Positions 37,349 through 48,399 of a DNA stretch of 64,000 bases are shown one piece after another. The DNA comes from Megalobrama amblycephala. Its lineage: Eukaryota > Chordata > Actinopteri > Cypriniformes > Xenocyprididae. The stretch spans positions 6,877,882 to 6,941,881 of the forward strand of contig NC_063066.1 in assembly GCF_018812025.1 (NCBI RefSeq), read 5' to 3'. The position numbers were made by a program, and so were the translations under genes. Each line of letters begins with the position of its first letter. Position 1 is the first letter of the stretch. The notes under the pieces were generated by a model. That model was not told where the DNA came from. It worked only from the letters and a program-made list of their open reading frames with translations, and made no database searches.

Positions 37349-38185
37349 TGCTGTGTTCACACCAAACGCGAATAGAGCGTCTGGCGCGAATTATTTCAAT
37401 GTTAAGTCAATGTAAAGACGCGTTTACGCGCGTCTGGAGGTCTCGCGGCGCGAATGAGGCGTTTAGCGCGGCGCGGAAGACGCAAATTCGCCTCATTCGC
37501 GCGTCTAGTTCGCGCGAATGACGCGAATTGAGCGTTTCGCGCGAATGGTGCTTTTTGTGCATTTAGCGTTTGACGCGAATTCGCGTCTGACGCCCGAGTT
37601 GAAAAATTTGAACTTTGGCGTAAATTCGCGCCGCGTTAACCAATCAGGAGCCTGCTTGCTGCTGTGGCGGCAGGCCCGCCCGGAGTCACTCATTCAAAAT
37701 GGAGGAACGACTGATATTATCAGTGAGCATCCACCCAGAGATTTATGACACAAGTTCATACTTCAGACAGGAATAAAAAGGACCTCGCTTGGAAGAGTGT
37801 CGGTGAGGAGATTGGGCTACCTGGTAAGTTGTAAATACACATTTCACTTTTGAGTCACGTACACGTTTATCGACCCGCGGCCTTCCCGCGACGCTGACCC
37901 CTACGCCGCTGTTCTGCTCTCCAGAGCAAATACAAAGCGGTAGCTCTCTCGATGAACGCACGATCAACATCAGCCATCTTGCAAACAGACAACCGCCTAG
38001 CACTTGCCCCTCCCACAAGAAGCGGATTTCGCCTCGGACGCGCGTCAATTTCGCTTCAAACGCTTGTTTTTTACGCGCGTCTATTTCGCTCTAGACGCGC
38101 GAATGCATTCAAAATGTTCAAGCAGCAAACTAGACGCGGTAGACGCGAATTTTACGCTCTATTCGCGTTTGGTGTGAACGCAGCA
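37349..38185 (+). mobile_element. CpG-rich PIF/Harbinger derivative nested in the Tc1 transposase
   Basis: TAA at 37346-37348 and 38186-38188. Terminal repeats of 32 bp differ at one base and start TGCTGTGTTCACACCAAACG. Subterminal regions are packed with CGCGAAT and GACGCG motifs. Inside are GCGTTAACCAATCAGGAGC (CCAAT box, about 37632-37650) and an MADF-type first exon. No transposase. Element and its relative at 14721-15418 look like internal deletion derivatives of one larger autonomous element. Confidence 0.88.
37699..37823 (+). pseudogene. First exon of a MADF/Myb-like Harbinger protein, frameshifted
   Basis: An ATG at 37699, about 50 bp after a CCAAT box, opens MEERLILSVSIHPEIYDTSS; then a small deletion near 37765 shifts the frame, after which NKKDLAWKSVGEEIGLP follows in another frame, ending in CCTG/GTAAGT at 37823/37824. 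The spacing of hydrophobic residues, P..YD and the W matches an N-terminal MADF domain (helix-turn-helix type of Drosophila Adf1). PIF/Harbinger elements encode such a DNA-binding partner besides the transposase. The following exons were lost. Confidence 0.7.
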
Positions 38186-39010
38186 TAAGAGCACAGTGGC
38201 CTCCATAATCCTTAAATGGAAGACGTTTGGGATGACCAGAGCCCTTCCTAGAGCTGGCCGTCCGGCCAAACTGAGCTATCGGGGGAGAAGAGCCTTGGTG
38301 AGAGAGGTAAAGAAGAACCCAAAGATCACTGTGGCTGAGCTCCAGAGATGCAGTCGGGAGATGGGAGAAAGTTGTAGAAAGTCAACCATCACTGCAGCCC
38401 TCCACCAGTCGGGGCTTTATGGCAGAGTGGCCCGATGGAAGCCTCTCCTCAGTGCAAGACACATGAAAGCCCGCATGGAGTTTGCTAAAAAAACACCCGA
38501 AGGACTCCAAGATGGTGAGAAATAAGATTCTCTGGTCTGATGAGACCAAGATAGAAGTTTTTGGCCTTAATTCTAAGCGGTATGTGTGGAGAAAACCAGG
38601 CACTGCTCATCACCTGTCCAATACAGTCCCAACAGTGAAGCATGGTGGTGGCAGCATCATGCTGTGGGGGTGTTTTTCAGCTGCAGGGACAGGACGACTG
38701 GTTGCAATTGAGGGAAAGATGAATGCGGCCAAGTACAGGGATATCCTGGACGAAAACCTTCTCCAGAGTGCTCAGGACCTCAGACTGGGCCGAAGGTTTA
38801 CCTTCCAACAAGACAATGACCCTAAGCACACAGCTAAAATAATGAAGGAGTGGCTTCACAACAACTCCGTGACTGTTCTTGAATGGCCCAACCAGAGCCC
38901 TGACTTAAACCCAATTGAGAACTGGAGAGGATCTGCAAGGAGGAATGGCAGAGAATCCCTAAATCCAGTTGTGAAAAACTTGTTGCATCTTTCCCAAAAA
39001 GACTCATGAT

Positions 39011-39929
39011 TCAAATTCAGCTTTTCATCACAGGAATATGCAGAATACATATGGTGGGAAAAGATTATACATACAGCATATACATCTGTTTTCACTGTTG
39101 GTTGAGTCGGGCGAGCAAAGGTCCCAGGCTTTTCCCAGTCCCAATCCTTCCCTGCTGTACTGTTACAGTGGGCCTGGGGTGAATAAAGGGCCATGTGACA
39201 CCGGTGGGTTACATATGCCACAGGGAAGCTCAACCGTTACCTCATGATGTTACCTAATGTGTATACTAAAGCTTTACATTGATTCTTAGATTGAACACAT
39301 ACAAACTAAGACAACAGTCACTGCTGTCCAAGCAAACATGCTGGGTTGTGCTTGGAAAACAGGCCTTTGCTAATCATAGATAAGAATTAAATCAATAAAA
39401 TGGTGGGATACCAAAGATGATTTTAAAGAACTCTGTACCAGTCATGTAAGTGTCTTGTCACAGCTTGCAGAGATGTAAACACGATTAGGTAAAAACAGTT
39501 TGCTTCGTACCAATCTTGCATTGATCAATCCAAATTGCATCAATCCAAACACACAATACAGGTCAGCAGTCAACTACACATTATCGCTTCCATATCTAAA
39601 CGTCTATTTTCAGAGTAGTCCACTCTTCTAAAATGTCCAAATTATTTGTTTTTCAGCTCGTGAATGCCACATGATCGGTCAGTAAGTTCTAAAGTGACTG
39701 ATATCTTTTTGCTCTTTATCTACTGACCAACTGTTTTTTTTTTTTTTTTCGTTTTTTTTGCAGAGTCAGTAGAAAAACATACAGTGCCTGTCTTGAATGC
39801 CGATGGGTCAATACAACATTCCAACTGTGCCAAAATGCACAAAACACCTGTTCACCTGTCAGGGACTAAACATATATACATATATGTATAATATATATAG
39901 TATAATATATAGGCACAAAAAAAAACATT
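39011..39929. other. Noncoding DNA
   Basis: T-tract at 39731-39760. Nothing else recognised. Confidence 0.35.
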
Positions 39930-40215
39930 TCTTAATTTTGTCATGTTTTCCAGTAAAAAATACCCAAATATCCTTAAAACAATATACATTTCCCTGAAAA
40001 GCAGTTGCTTGACTTGTGTTCATAGTATATCTTGAACTGTTTATTTTTGATACCCTACTGGCCAATTTTTTTTTTATTTTTTTTTTTTATTTTTTTGGGT
40101 CTTGTTTTAACTATAAATCTATTAAAGTTCAGGTAGGTTCAAGAACGTTTTACCAATAAGCTAATAAAAATAATTCAAGATGTAGTGAATACTCATATTC
40201 ATAATATAGCACAAC
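39930..40215 (+). repeat. Dispersed TTTTGTCATGTTTTCCAGTA repeat, copy 2
   Basis: Direct-orientation partner of 36404-36724; see that entry. Differs by scattered substitutions and by the length of the internal T-tract. Confidence 0.7.
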
Positions 40216-40691
40216 CACTCATGTTAAGACTTTAATAATGAATGCATTGATAATCCTTAAAACACTTTTGCCGCTTAGTTAGGCTTTAAGCTGGAAGCTC
40301 TGCTGTAAAGTTTTGCTGCCACCTTTTGGTCTGAAAGTTTACTTACATTTAAGTTTAATTGACCCATTTATATAATATAATAGTTTTGTGTGTGCATAAT
40401 TTTGGGACATGGACAGAAAGAGTCAGGACATAGATGGCAAGGATCCCTGGCACAAAATGTACTCATCACAAGCAGTCAAAGTCCCTATAACAGCGTTTGA
40501 TTTCAGATCTCTCTGTTCATAGTTCAGAGTGCATTCAACAGAGCCAAATGCTTAACACAGCATTCCTTGGGCAAATAATAAATCATTATAATTATATAAT
40601 ATAATCATATATTAATACACTTCTTATAATTATATTATAATATATGAATATATGAAGTAAAATATGTAAATGATAGGAAAGTGTAAAAAAG

Positions 40692-41006
40692 ATCAAGTTG
40701 TGTGTGTGTGCCATGTTATGGGGACAAAATGTCCCCACAAAGATGCCAATATCTGAAATCTGTGTCCTTGTGGGGACATTTTTTGTCCCCATGGGGTTAG
40801 TGTTAGTGTTAGGGGATAGAATATATAATTTGTACAATAAAAAGTCCCCAAAGTCCCCATAAAACCTGGAATCCCAATGTGTGCGTGGTTCAGGGAACAA
40901 TATGTCCCCACAAAGATGGCAATATCTGAAATCCTTGGGTTAGGGGATAGAATATACAGTTTGTACAGTATAAAAATCATTATGTCTATAGAAAGTCCCC
41001 AAAAAA

Positions 41007-41045
<39 letters not shown>

Positions 41046-41280
41046 TGTACAGGTTTAAATTACATTGTGTGGGGACCAGAAAGCAGTCCCACGAAGGAAA
41101 TGGATTAATAAGCATACAAAACAAATGATGTTTTTTTGAAAATGTAAAAATGCAGAACGTTTTCTGTGATGGGTAGGTTTAGGGGTAGGGTTAGTATAGG
41201 GGGGTAGAAAATACTGTTTGTACAGTATAAAGACCATTACGCCTATATGGAGAGTCCCCACAGAGATAGCGAAACCTAAT
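40692..41280 (-). repeat. GGGGACA repeat, three irregular units
   Basis: Repeated GGGGACA/TGTCCCC blocks (for example ATGGGGACAAAATGTCCCCA), each followed by TTAGGGGATAGAATAT and TTTGTACAGTATAAA. Units begin near 40710, 40890 and 41070. A (GA)n run is at 41011-41043. Dispersed fish repeat; frames across it are spurious. Confidence 0.7.
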
Positions 41281-41810
41281 ATGTGTGTATGTGTGTGTGT
41301 GTGTGTGACAAATGTACTTGTGTCTGAAATACTGTCATACTTCCATATAAACAGGCTATGCTGAAAACATAGTAAATATAAGAATATATTTTAACTCAGG
41401 TTATGCTTAATAGCAGCTTTGAATCTTTTGATTTCTGAGAATAAAGTAAAACATATTTGCTTTGTTCCATTTTTATGACAGATGTGCTTTGTGGAAAGAC
41501 AACAGGAGTTGAACTCTGGTAATGGCTCCTCTAATCACTGTTACAATCTGTGTCACTAAGCATAACACAATCTACTTAGATAAATTACCCCATGCTGGTA
41601 GGCCAGTGTGTGATGGATAGCTCTACTTTAGTATCTCGATTCTGGTTCAGGGTTTGCTGGTCTCCTCTTTTTCAGTTGAGTTCAGCCACAAGTGGATGAC
41701 ATTGGTTTTTTTTTAGATAAAAATGTAGGTCCTGCTGTACAACCCACCTCATATGAGATGCAATCAATTACAGGGTGTATTTCATCTGGGTTTTGTAGCC
41801 AAATAAAGTG
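41281..41810. other. Noncoding DNA
   Basis: (TG)n at 41283-41308; otherwise nothing recognised. Confidence 0.4.
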
Positions 41811-41873
41811 AGTGAATGAATGAATGAATGAATGAATGAATGAATGAATGAATGAATGAATGAATGAATGAAA
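41811..41873. repeat. (GAAT)n microsatellite
   Basis: About 14 uninterrupted tetramer units. Confidence 0.95.
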
Positions 41874-41973
41874 ATAGAGTAAATGCTTTTGAAAAATTTT
41901 GTTTCCTACTGCTCACAACTGTGCCTCGCTGCTATAAACACTACCAATAGTTCTAAACCTTAAAGGGTTAGTT

Positions 41974-42115
41974 CAGGGGCGTAGTTTGGGTGGGTGGGGG
42001 GTAGGGGGAAGGTAACCCCCCCAATATTCAAATCCATCAGTTACAACCCCCCCAATACAATACAACCATACCAACGTTCAACCCCCCCAAAGTTGAAACC
42101 AAATCTACGCCCTTG
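41974..42115. mobile_element. 142-bp hAT MITE inside the left terminus of the composite element
   Basis: GGTTAGTT at 41966-41973 and 42116-42123 is a perfect 8-bp target duplication. Ends CAGGGGCGTAG and CTACGCCCTTG are typical hAT termini. It splits the host terminus after GGTTAGTT; rejoining gives the normal TTAGTTCACCCC. C-rich inside. Confidence 0.88.
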
Positions 42116-42458
42116 GGTTAGTTCACCCCAAAAAATGAAAATTCTGTCATTAATTACTCACTCTCATCTCGTTCCAAATCCATTAGATTTTCGTTCATCT
42201 TCGGAACACAAATTAAGATCTTTTTGATTAAATCTGTGATTTCTGTCCCTCCGTAGACTGCCTATGCAATTGAAATATTGACACTTCAAAAAGTTCATAA
42301 AGAGATTGTAAAAATAATCCATATGAATTGAGCGGTTTAGTCCAAATTTTCTGAAGAGACTCGATCACTTTATATGACGAACAGATTGAATTTAGGCTTT
42401 CATTCATATAAACATTCATCAATTCACACATCAGTTGTGGTAAACAGAAGGTCAAGCA

Positions 42459-43716
42459 TATGGCAAGCCGTTTTGACTTTTATTCATTCTCAGGATATGA
42501 ATTCTTGATATCAACAATTGAATTTTCACTAGTTAAAATGCTAATTCTTGATATCAGGAATTACATTTACACTAGTAACAAAGTTAATTTTTGATATCAA
42601 CAATTGAATTTTCACTAGTTAAAATGCTAATTTTTGATATCAAGAATTATATTTCCACTAGTAAAAACTCTTGAATTCTTGATATCTGTAATTGTATTTT
42701 CACTAGTGAAATGTCGCCATAGGCTGCTATTCATATTCAATTGTTGATATCAAGAACTGATTTCTTACTAGTTGAAATTCCAATTTCACATATTAGAAAT
42801 ACAATTCTTACTAGTAAAAATCATAATTTTTAATATCAATAATTCAATTGTCACTAGTTGAAATGTCAGTTCTTGAAAACAAAAATTTAATTGGTACTAG
42901 TAAAAATGTTAATTTTTGATATCAAGAATTATATTTCTACTAGTAAAAACTAGAATTCTTGATATCTGTAATTGTATTTTCACTAGTGAAATGTCGCCAT
43001 AGGCTGCCATTCAAATTCAATTGTTGATATCAAGAACTGATTTCTTACTAGTTGAAATTCCAATTTCACATATTAGAAATACAATTCTTACTAGTAAAAA
43101 TCATAATTTTTGATATCAATAATTTAATTGTCACTAGTTGAAATGTCAGTTCTTGATATCAAAAATTGAATTGGTACTAAAAATGTTAATTTTTGATATC
43201 AATAATTTGATTTTCACTAGTGACAATGTTAGTTTCTGATATCATGAATGTGATTGTTACTAGTAAGAAAGCCATTTTAGATATCTGAAATTATATTGAT
43301 ATCAGAAATACATTTTCAGATATCAAAAATGAACATTTTTACTAGTAGCAATTCAGTTGTTGATATCATGAACTGACATTTCAACTAGTGACAATTGAAT
43401 TCTTGATATCAAAAATTTGCATTTTACTAGGAGCAATGTAATTATTGATATCAAAAATTACAATTTTTACTAGTAAGAATTGTATTTCTAATATGTGAAA
43501 TTGGAATTTCAACTAGTAAGAAATCAGTTCTTGATATCAGCAATTGAATTTGAATGGCAGCCTATGGTGATATTTCACTAGTGAAAATATAATTACAGAT
43601 ATCAAGAATTCTAGTTATTACTAGTGGAAATGTAATTCCTGATATCAACAACTGAATTGTTGATATCAAGAATTCATATCCTGAGATGTAAATAAAAGTC
43701 AAAACGGCTTGCCATA
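42459..43716. mobile_element. 1.26-kb palindromic element studded with GATATC and ACTAGT
   Basis: Ends TATGGCAAGCCGTTTTGACT and its reverse complement, flanked by CAAGCA at 42453-42458 and 43717-43722. Inside, about two dozen GATATC sites alternate with a similar number of ACTAGT sites, one of either about every 25-30 bp, separated by AT-rich linkers. The two halves mirror each other; in addition a segment of about 280 bp starting at CGCCATAGGCTGC (42715) is tandemly duplicated at about 42994. No open frame. Family unknown to me. Confidence 0.8.
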
Positions 43717-43819
43717 CAAGCATGTTTGCTTGACACATGTGAGAACCAGTGAGGTTCATTCTGGTATTACACAGCACGTTTGTATGAGGGGCCGTACAAG
43801 CCATAATTCATTCTGGCAC

Positions 43820-44602
43820 TCTCACTCTCATACATTCTCCTTTCACATACATACATTTTTACTCTCACACACATACATTCTACTCTCACACACATACATT
43901 CTCCTTTCACACACATACACTTTTACTCTCACACACATACATTCTCCTTTCACACACATACACTTTTACTCTCACACACATACACTTTTACTCTCACACA
44001 TATACATTCTCCTTTCACACACATACACTTTTACTCTCACACACATACATTCTCCTTTCACACACACATACACTTTTACTCTCACATACATACATTCTCC
44101 TTTTACATACATACATTCTCCTTTCACATACATACATTTCTACTCTCTCACATACATACATTCTCCTTTCACACACACATACATTCTCCTTTCACATACA
44201 TACATTCTCCTTTTACACACACATACATTCTCCTTTCACATACATACATTTCTACTCTCTCACATACATACATTCTCCTTTCACACACACATACATTCTC
44301 CTTTCACATACATACATTCTCCTTTCACACACACATACATTCTCCTTTCACATACATACATTTCTACTCTCACACACATACATTCTCCTTTCACACACAC
44401 ATACACTTTTACTCTCACATACATACATTCTCCTTTCACATACATACATACATTTCTTTTCTCACACACACTTACATTCTCCTTTCACACACATACATTC
44501 TTCTTTCACATACATACATTTCTACTCTCTCACATACATACATTCTCCTTTCACACACATACATTTCTACTCTCTTACACACTTACATTCTCCTTTCACA
44601 TT
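43820..44602. repeat. CATACATTCTCCTTTCACAC minisatellite, left arm
   Basis: About 35 irregular units of 20-24 bp, alternating CATTCTCCTTTCACA and CACTTTTACTCTCACA versions. Gives a 312-codon repetitive frame which is not a gene. Reverse-complement partner at 49050-49665. Confidence 0.93.
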
Positions 44603-44762
44603 TTCATGTGTATATTTTGGGTTGTTTTTTGCCCAAGGGCTGGGTAAACATAGGACAGAACACAGGTTGGGCTAATTCTACCCAGCATAAAGGGTTGATT
44701 TTATTAATTATTTTTTTCTATGATATAGTTTATTTAGTACTTACAGATTAAATTATCTAAAC
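44603..44762. repeat. AACCCAGC-type dispersed repeat remnant
   Basis: GGGTTGTTTTTTGCCCAAGG and GGGCTAATTCTACCCAGCA resemble a cyprinid element with GGGTTG/CCCAGC repeats. Ends at the target duplication of the next hAT element. Confidence 0.4.
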
Positions 44763-46229
44763 CAGTGGTTCCCAACCTTTTTAGCCTCAAGTACCCCACA
44801 ACTCCATCAATAAGGCTCAATTTAGAGCCTTAAAGGCCCTTTATCGACACTAAACAAAAATGCGGCGTTTATATTTTAATGCAGTTGTAACAATTACCTA
44901 ATTTACAAATGAACCAGTTTTATTGATTACAATTCAGACTTGCAGATATTGGGAAATTTTAAATAAGAAACACAATGTAATTGGTCATTCCAGCACTTCA
45001 AATGTTATTTTGAATATGATGACAAAAAAAATATTTATTCATCCTTCAGAGATTGTCCCCATTTGTAAAACTGAAAGTTTCAAGATGTAGGAAATCCTAC
45101 ATTTGATTGAAAACAAACACTTTTATTTAAAAATAAAGACACGAAAAAGCTACCACTATAACAAGTAGATGGCGGTAGATAAGCACTTATTGGCTTATAA
45201 AGTTAAGCACTTTATGCACTAAAGTAGGAAAAGTCAAAGTCTTTCAAATCTTTAAATTACAATGTGTCTACTACGCTTTTTATGAGAGGATTTGTGAGCA
45301 TAGGACTTATTAAATTGGCACTAAAAAGAAACTAATTCAATGTTTTGAGGGATATTGAGCTGAGTTTAAGAAACAATTTTGATTGGCCATTATTTTCATT
45401 ATATAACAGTAAAGCATGTGCTTGGCTACAATAATCAATGCTGCAAAATCATGTTGTAAATAGACACATCTGCAGCGATTAACGCGCCAGGTTGGGGTGA
45501 AGCTGGGGCGACTGAATGCACTCAGCAAGCCTATTACACTTAAGCGACAGGGGACATTAAAACACTCAATGTACTAAGTGATATTAAAAGACCAAACATA
45601 GTAGCTAAACATCATACTAATAAAGTATACTACAGAAAAGCAGTTGAGCCCAGAATTTGAATTTTCCTCCCATAGAACATGGCTTATTGTAGCCTACTAA
45701 GACAGTGATATTAAATGACCAAACGAAGTAAACATCATATTAATATACCATACATGTACAGCAAAGCAGATGAGCCCAGAATATAATCAAAATTCGTTTA
45801 ATTACATTTTCCTCCCATAGAAAACCGTAGGCCTAAAGAAAAAGCTTAACTGTTAACAATTTCCCTGTATTTTTACAGTACAGTACTGGCAGCAGGGTTG
45901 CCAGCAATGTACTGTATTTCGCTTTACAGCAATGTACTGTAATGCAATTTTACAGTACAAAGAACAGTACTGTATAACTACATAACAGTATTTTACTGTA
46001 TTTTTACAGTATTTTGTAATTTGATCAATTTTTACTGTATTTTACTATATTGTATTATATAGTTATTTCACTGATAAATATTACTTATAATCATTGCTAA
46101 TAATGATAAAATATATAATTATATAATACATAGGTTAGAATAGTATATACATACTATAGTTAGTAATATTACAATAGTACTATACTACAGAATAACATTA
46201 CAAATCAAAAGGCAAACCAGAGTAAATTT

Positions 46230-47863
46230 AAAAAATGTATTTTTATTCAATCAATATATTTAAACATTTCAAAACATTTCAGAATTGTCACCATCTTTCG
46301 CCCCATCAGCAACGGTCTTGGTACAGTGCATCAGAAATTTGATTTATCTTAAAAAGTGAGCAAAAACAACAAGTGTCCCACAAGATTCACCCCTAACTGA
46401 AGGGCACGTGGATGGTTGCAAACAGGCCACAGTCCCTCAGTGTGAAGTCTTCCATTTAAACACAAAGGACCGAACGAAGCTGTTGACATGTGGGTTGATG
46501 GCCATCACTCTGCACCACCATCCTGGTCTTCTGCTCACTCCCTGTCGGGCAGTACATTTCTTTCCTTCAATGCCAAAACTGTAACAAAGTCAAGGCACAA
46601 ACACAAATACACGTATTACAAAAACTGTTATCCACAGCACCAATAAAGATGAACAGACAGTGTAAGATAGAAATGTCAAATGAAAATTCTGTAGCAAAAC
46701 AAAATGCAACTTATTTTTAAAGTGTAAAAGGTTGTATTTATATGGCTAATACTTACAAATACGCTTCCTTGTGAAAGCAATGCACTTCCCAGGATGCAAA
46801 GACAAGTGGACCACACTGCTGGAAGAAATCAAAATAAATGTTTATTCATTGATGTTGCTTGTTGGGGATAGGCTAACACATACACTGTTGCCACATGCAT
46901 TTCATATAGGCCTACTTCAATAATACATCTAGGTTAGTAAAATATTATCCTTGACCTTGCTGAATATATTGCCATGGCATGCATTATACTTGCTTTGTTG
47001 TCTAATAGATAATTATAAACGGTGATAAAGGTAATTTATACCCCAATTCATATTTTTTTATAATCATAATCGTTTATTGTCATTAGAGTCACTATGCTAC
47101 AGAACAACTGCCCAAACAGATGCAGTAATAATCTGGCCAAGTTAACAATAGCCAATCTCTCTGACCCCAAACCACCCATTTACAGTACGTTTCAAGTGAA
47201 ACTTAAGTATTTTCGATCTGGGCCGTCTTTTTCCATGTTTTTGTGCCTAAGCACTAACTGAAGACCGCGGCCGCTGCAGCCGTCAGTGGACGGCAAATAT
47301 AATACGTTTGAGCTTGTGTGCACCGTCAGTGTACGACTATAAAAGTGCTTGTTTTCTCACTGACAGGCTCGAATCGGACAGCATTATGGAAAGGATCCCC
47401 ACAGGAATAGACTTTTTTTTAATCGCAAGATCCTTTTTGTTTAAACACAAACGGCCGTCTATCGATCTCCCAGCAGATTCCAACCTCGCGCGCATTAGTA
47501 AAACAAACTTCGTTCAAACTCGACAGAAACAAATTAAAACTCACCAAACCCGTTTCGGTTCGTCTTTCCATGGTTCCAACAATAATCGCATCGAGTTTGG
47601 TAGAAATAAACCCGAAGCTAATTCACTGAGTTAGATTTTAAAATGTCAGGAGAGCAGCGGGGCAAAACAGCGCGTACACATCTAATAACGGTGTTTTCGA
47701 CTACAGCTAGCAACATTCGCTGGCAAAATGTGCAGTTTCATTCCAGAATAAAAACGATACACTTTGTAAAAACCTAATAGTAAAATTAACTTACCAAACT
47801 TCCAGAAATACACCGTTCTGCTTCTCCAGTCACCAGCGGCCGTGTTCTTCTGTCTGTGTGATG
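46230..47863 (-). CDS. Predicted three-exon transcription unit within the ACTGTTAA element
   Basis: Exon 1 ends GTTTG/GTAAGT at 47795; exon 2 is 46818-46757 between TTCTTCCAG and ATTT/GTAAGT; exon 3 starts at 46578 after TTTGTTACAG. A poly(A) signal AATAAA is at 46247-46242 and a CRE, TGACGTCA, at 47871-47864 just upstream. One reading frame stays open through all three exons for about 100 codons and ends at TGA 46439-46437; the last part reads GIEGKKCTARQGVSRRPGWW then CRVMAINPHVNSF...FKWKTSH. There is no ATG before the methionine in exon 3, so either translation starts at a non-ATG codon, an upstream exon is missing, or the unit is a decayed gene or lncRNA. I recognise no family. Splice sites and frame continuity are seen; expression is not. 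Confidence 0.42.
47338..47634 (+). CDS. Possible TATA-driven small ORF, function unknown
   Basis: A perfect TATAAAA at 47338-47344 is followed 42 bp later by ATG at 47386 and an 82-codon frame to TAG at 47632-47634 (MERIPTGIDFFLIARSFLFK start, basic C-terminal half). The preceding 100 bp are CpG-rich (GCGGCCGC near 47266). It lies antisense within intron 1 of the minus-strand unit. No domain recognised; the spacing of TATA box and ATG is the main support, and chance is quite possible. Confidence 0.22.
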   Translation, partial: YKSACFLTDRLESDSIMERIPTGIDFFLIARSFLFKHKRPSIDLPADSNLARISKTNFVQTRQKQIKTHQTRFGSSFHGSNNNRIEFGRNKPEANSLS

Positions 47864-48399
47864 TGACGTCAGGTGGCGCGTTATTTACAGCAATCCTGTA
47901 TTATTGCCTGGTATATTACAGCAGGGTTACAGCAACACTAAAATGTACTGTAAAATATTCCCGCTCAATCAAAATTACCCAGAATGCAATATAAATTACA
48001 GTATTTTACTGTAATATAGAAATATGGTACTGTACTGTAGGTTTTTACAGTACTGTGCTGCAAAATCTACAGCGACATTTAACAGTGTAGCCTATTAAGT
48101 GATCAAAGATCAAATTCTGCACAAAACAATATTCTATATAGTATTCTTTATTAGTATAGTGTTGACTAAGTTTGGTCTTTTAATGTCACTGTCTTACATT
48201 AATCCTCGTTTATGGGAGGAAAATGCTTAACATTAATTAAACATGTTGCGTTCATATTCTAGGCTTATCTGCTTTTCTGTATGTTATGTTTTAGAATGTC
48301 CCAGTGACAGGAATGAACAAACCAAGCAAAATCTAAATATTTTGCGTACCACCGGTTGGGAATCACTGATCTAAACATTTGTAAAATACTCCACACAAC

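Larger units (their letters stand above)
37224..39009 (+). pseudogene. Tc1-family DDE transposase, broken
   Basis: Starts at ATG 37224 with the paired-like helix-turn-helix region (KELPEELRDRIVARHRSGQG). The frame is broken after KVPN by the 840-bp Harbinger insertion, resumes at about 38189 (VASIILKWKTFG), then shifts at an A-run near 38484-38491 between EFAKK and KDSKMVRNK. The catalytic aspartates are visible in WSDETK (about 38539) and QQDNDPKH (about 38812), and the final glutamate in LNPIE (about 38916), fitting the DD34E pattern. Directly after NPIE a segment normal for the family is deleted, so the frame jumps to the ERICKEEWQRIP-like region. The enzyme would cut and paste its element at TA sites; this copy cannot. 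Confidence 0.88.
36843..39010 (+). mobile_element. Tc1-type transposon, right end missing, split by a Harbinger insertion
   Basis: After a TA (36841-36842) the terminus CAGTGGGTATGGAAAGTATT opens the left inverted repeat, with internal repeats including TCACATGGTCCTAAGTATTC near 37030. The element runs into its transposase, but stops soon after the gene end near 39010; the expected right inverted repeat (GGTCTGAATACTTTCC-type) is absent. The body is split at 37346-37348 by the PIF/Harbinger element. Common active-looking Tc1 family in cyprinids, here a dead copy. Confidence 0.9.
45849..48086 (-). mobile_element. ACTGTTAA-ended element rich in TTTACAGTA motifs
   Basis: Imperfect termini ACTGTTAACAATTTCCCTGT and, at the right, CGACATTTAACAGT. 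Subterminal zones on both sides (45870-46040 and 47890-48070) are built from TTTTACAGTA / TACTGTAAAA words. The core is CpG-containing and holds a spliced-looking minus-strand unit (46230-47863) and a plus-strand TATA-box frame (47338-47634). Target duplication not identified. Family unnamed. Confidence 0.55.
44763..48368. mobile_element. 3.6-kb hAT element with 8-bp target duplication
   Basis: ATCTAAAC at 44755-44762 and 48369-48376. Ends CAGTGGTTCCCAACC and GGTTGGGAATCACTG. Subterminal GTACCCCAC / GCGTACCACC also pair. The inner ACTGTAAAA element (45849-48086) makes up most of its length; without it only about 1.4 kb would remain, so this is a non-autonomous copy without transposase. Confidence 0.88.

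Noticed and set aside
43820..44602. CRISPR-like regular repeats
   Set aside because: Units are contiguous and variable with no unique spacers, the genome is eukaryotic, and no cas genes exist here.
43709..44647. 312-codon frame rich in His-Thr-Phe-Ser
   Set aside because: It is the translation of a 20-24-bp minisatellite; other frames are open too and there is no gene context.
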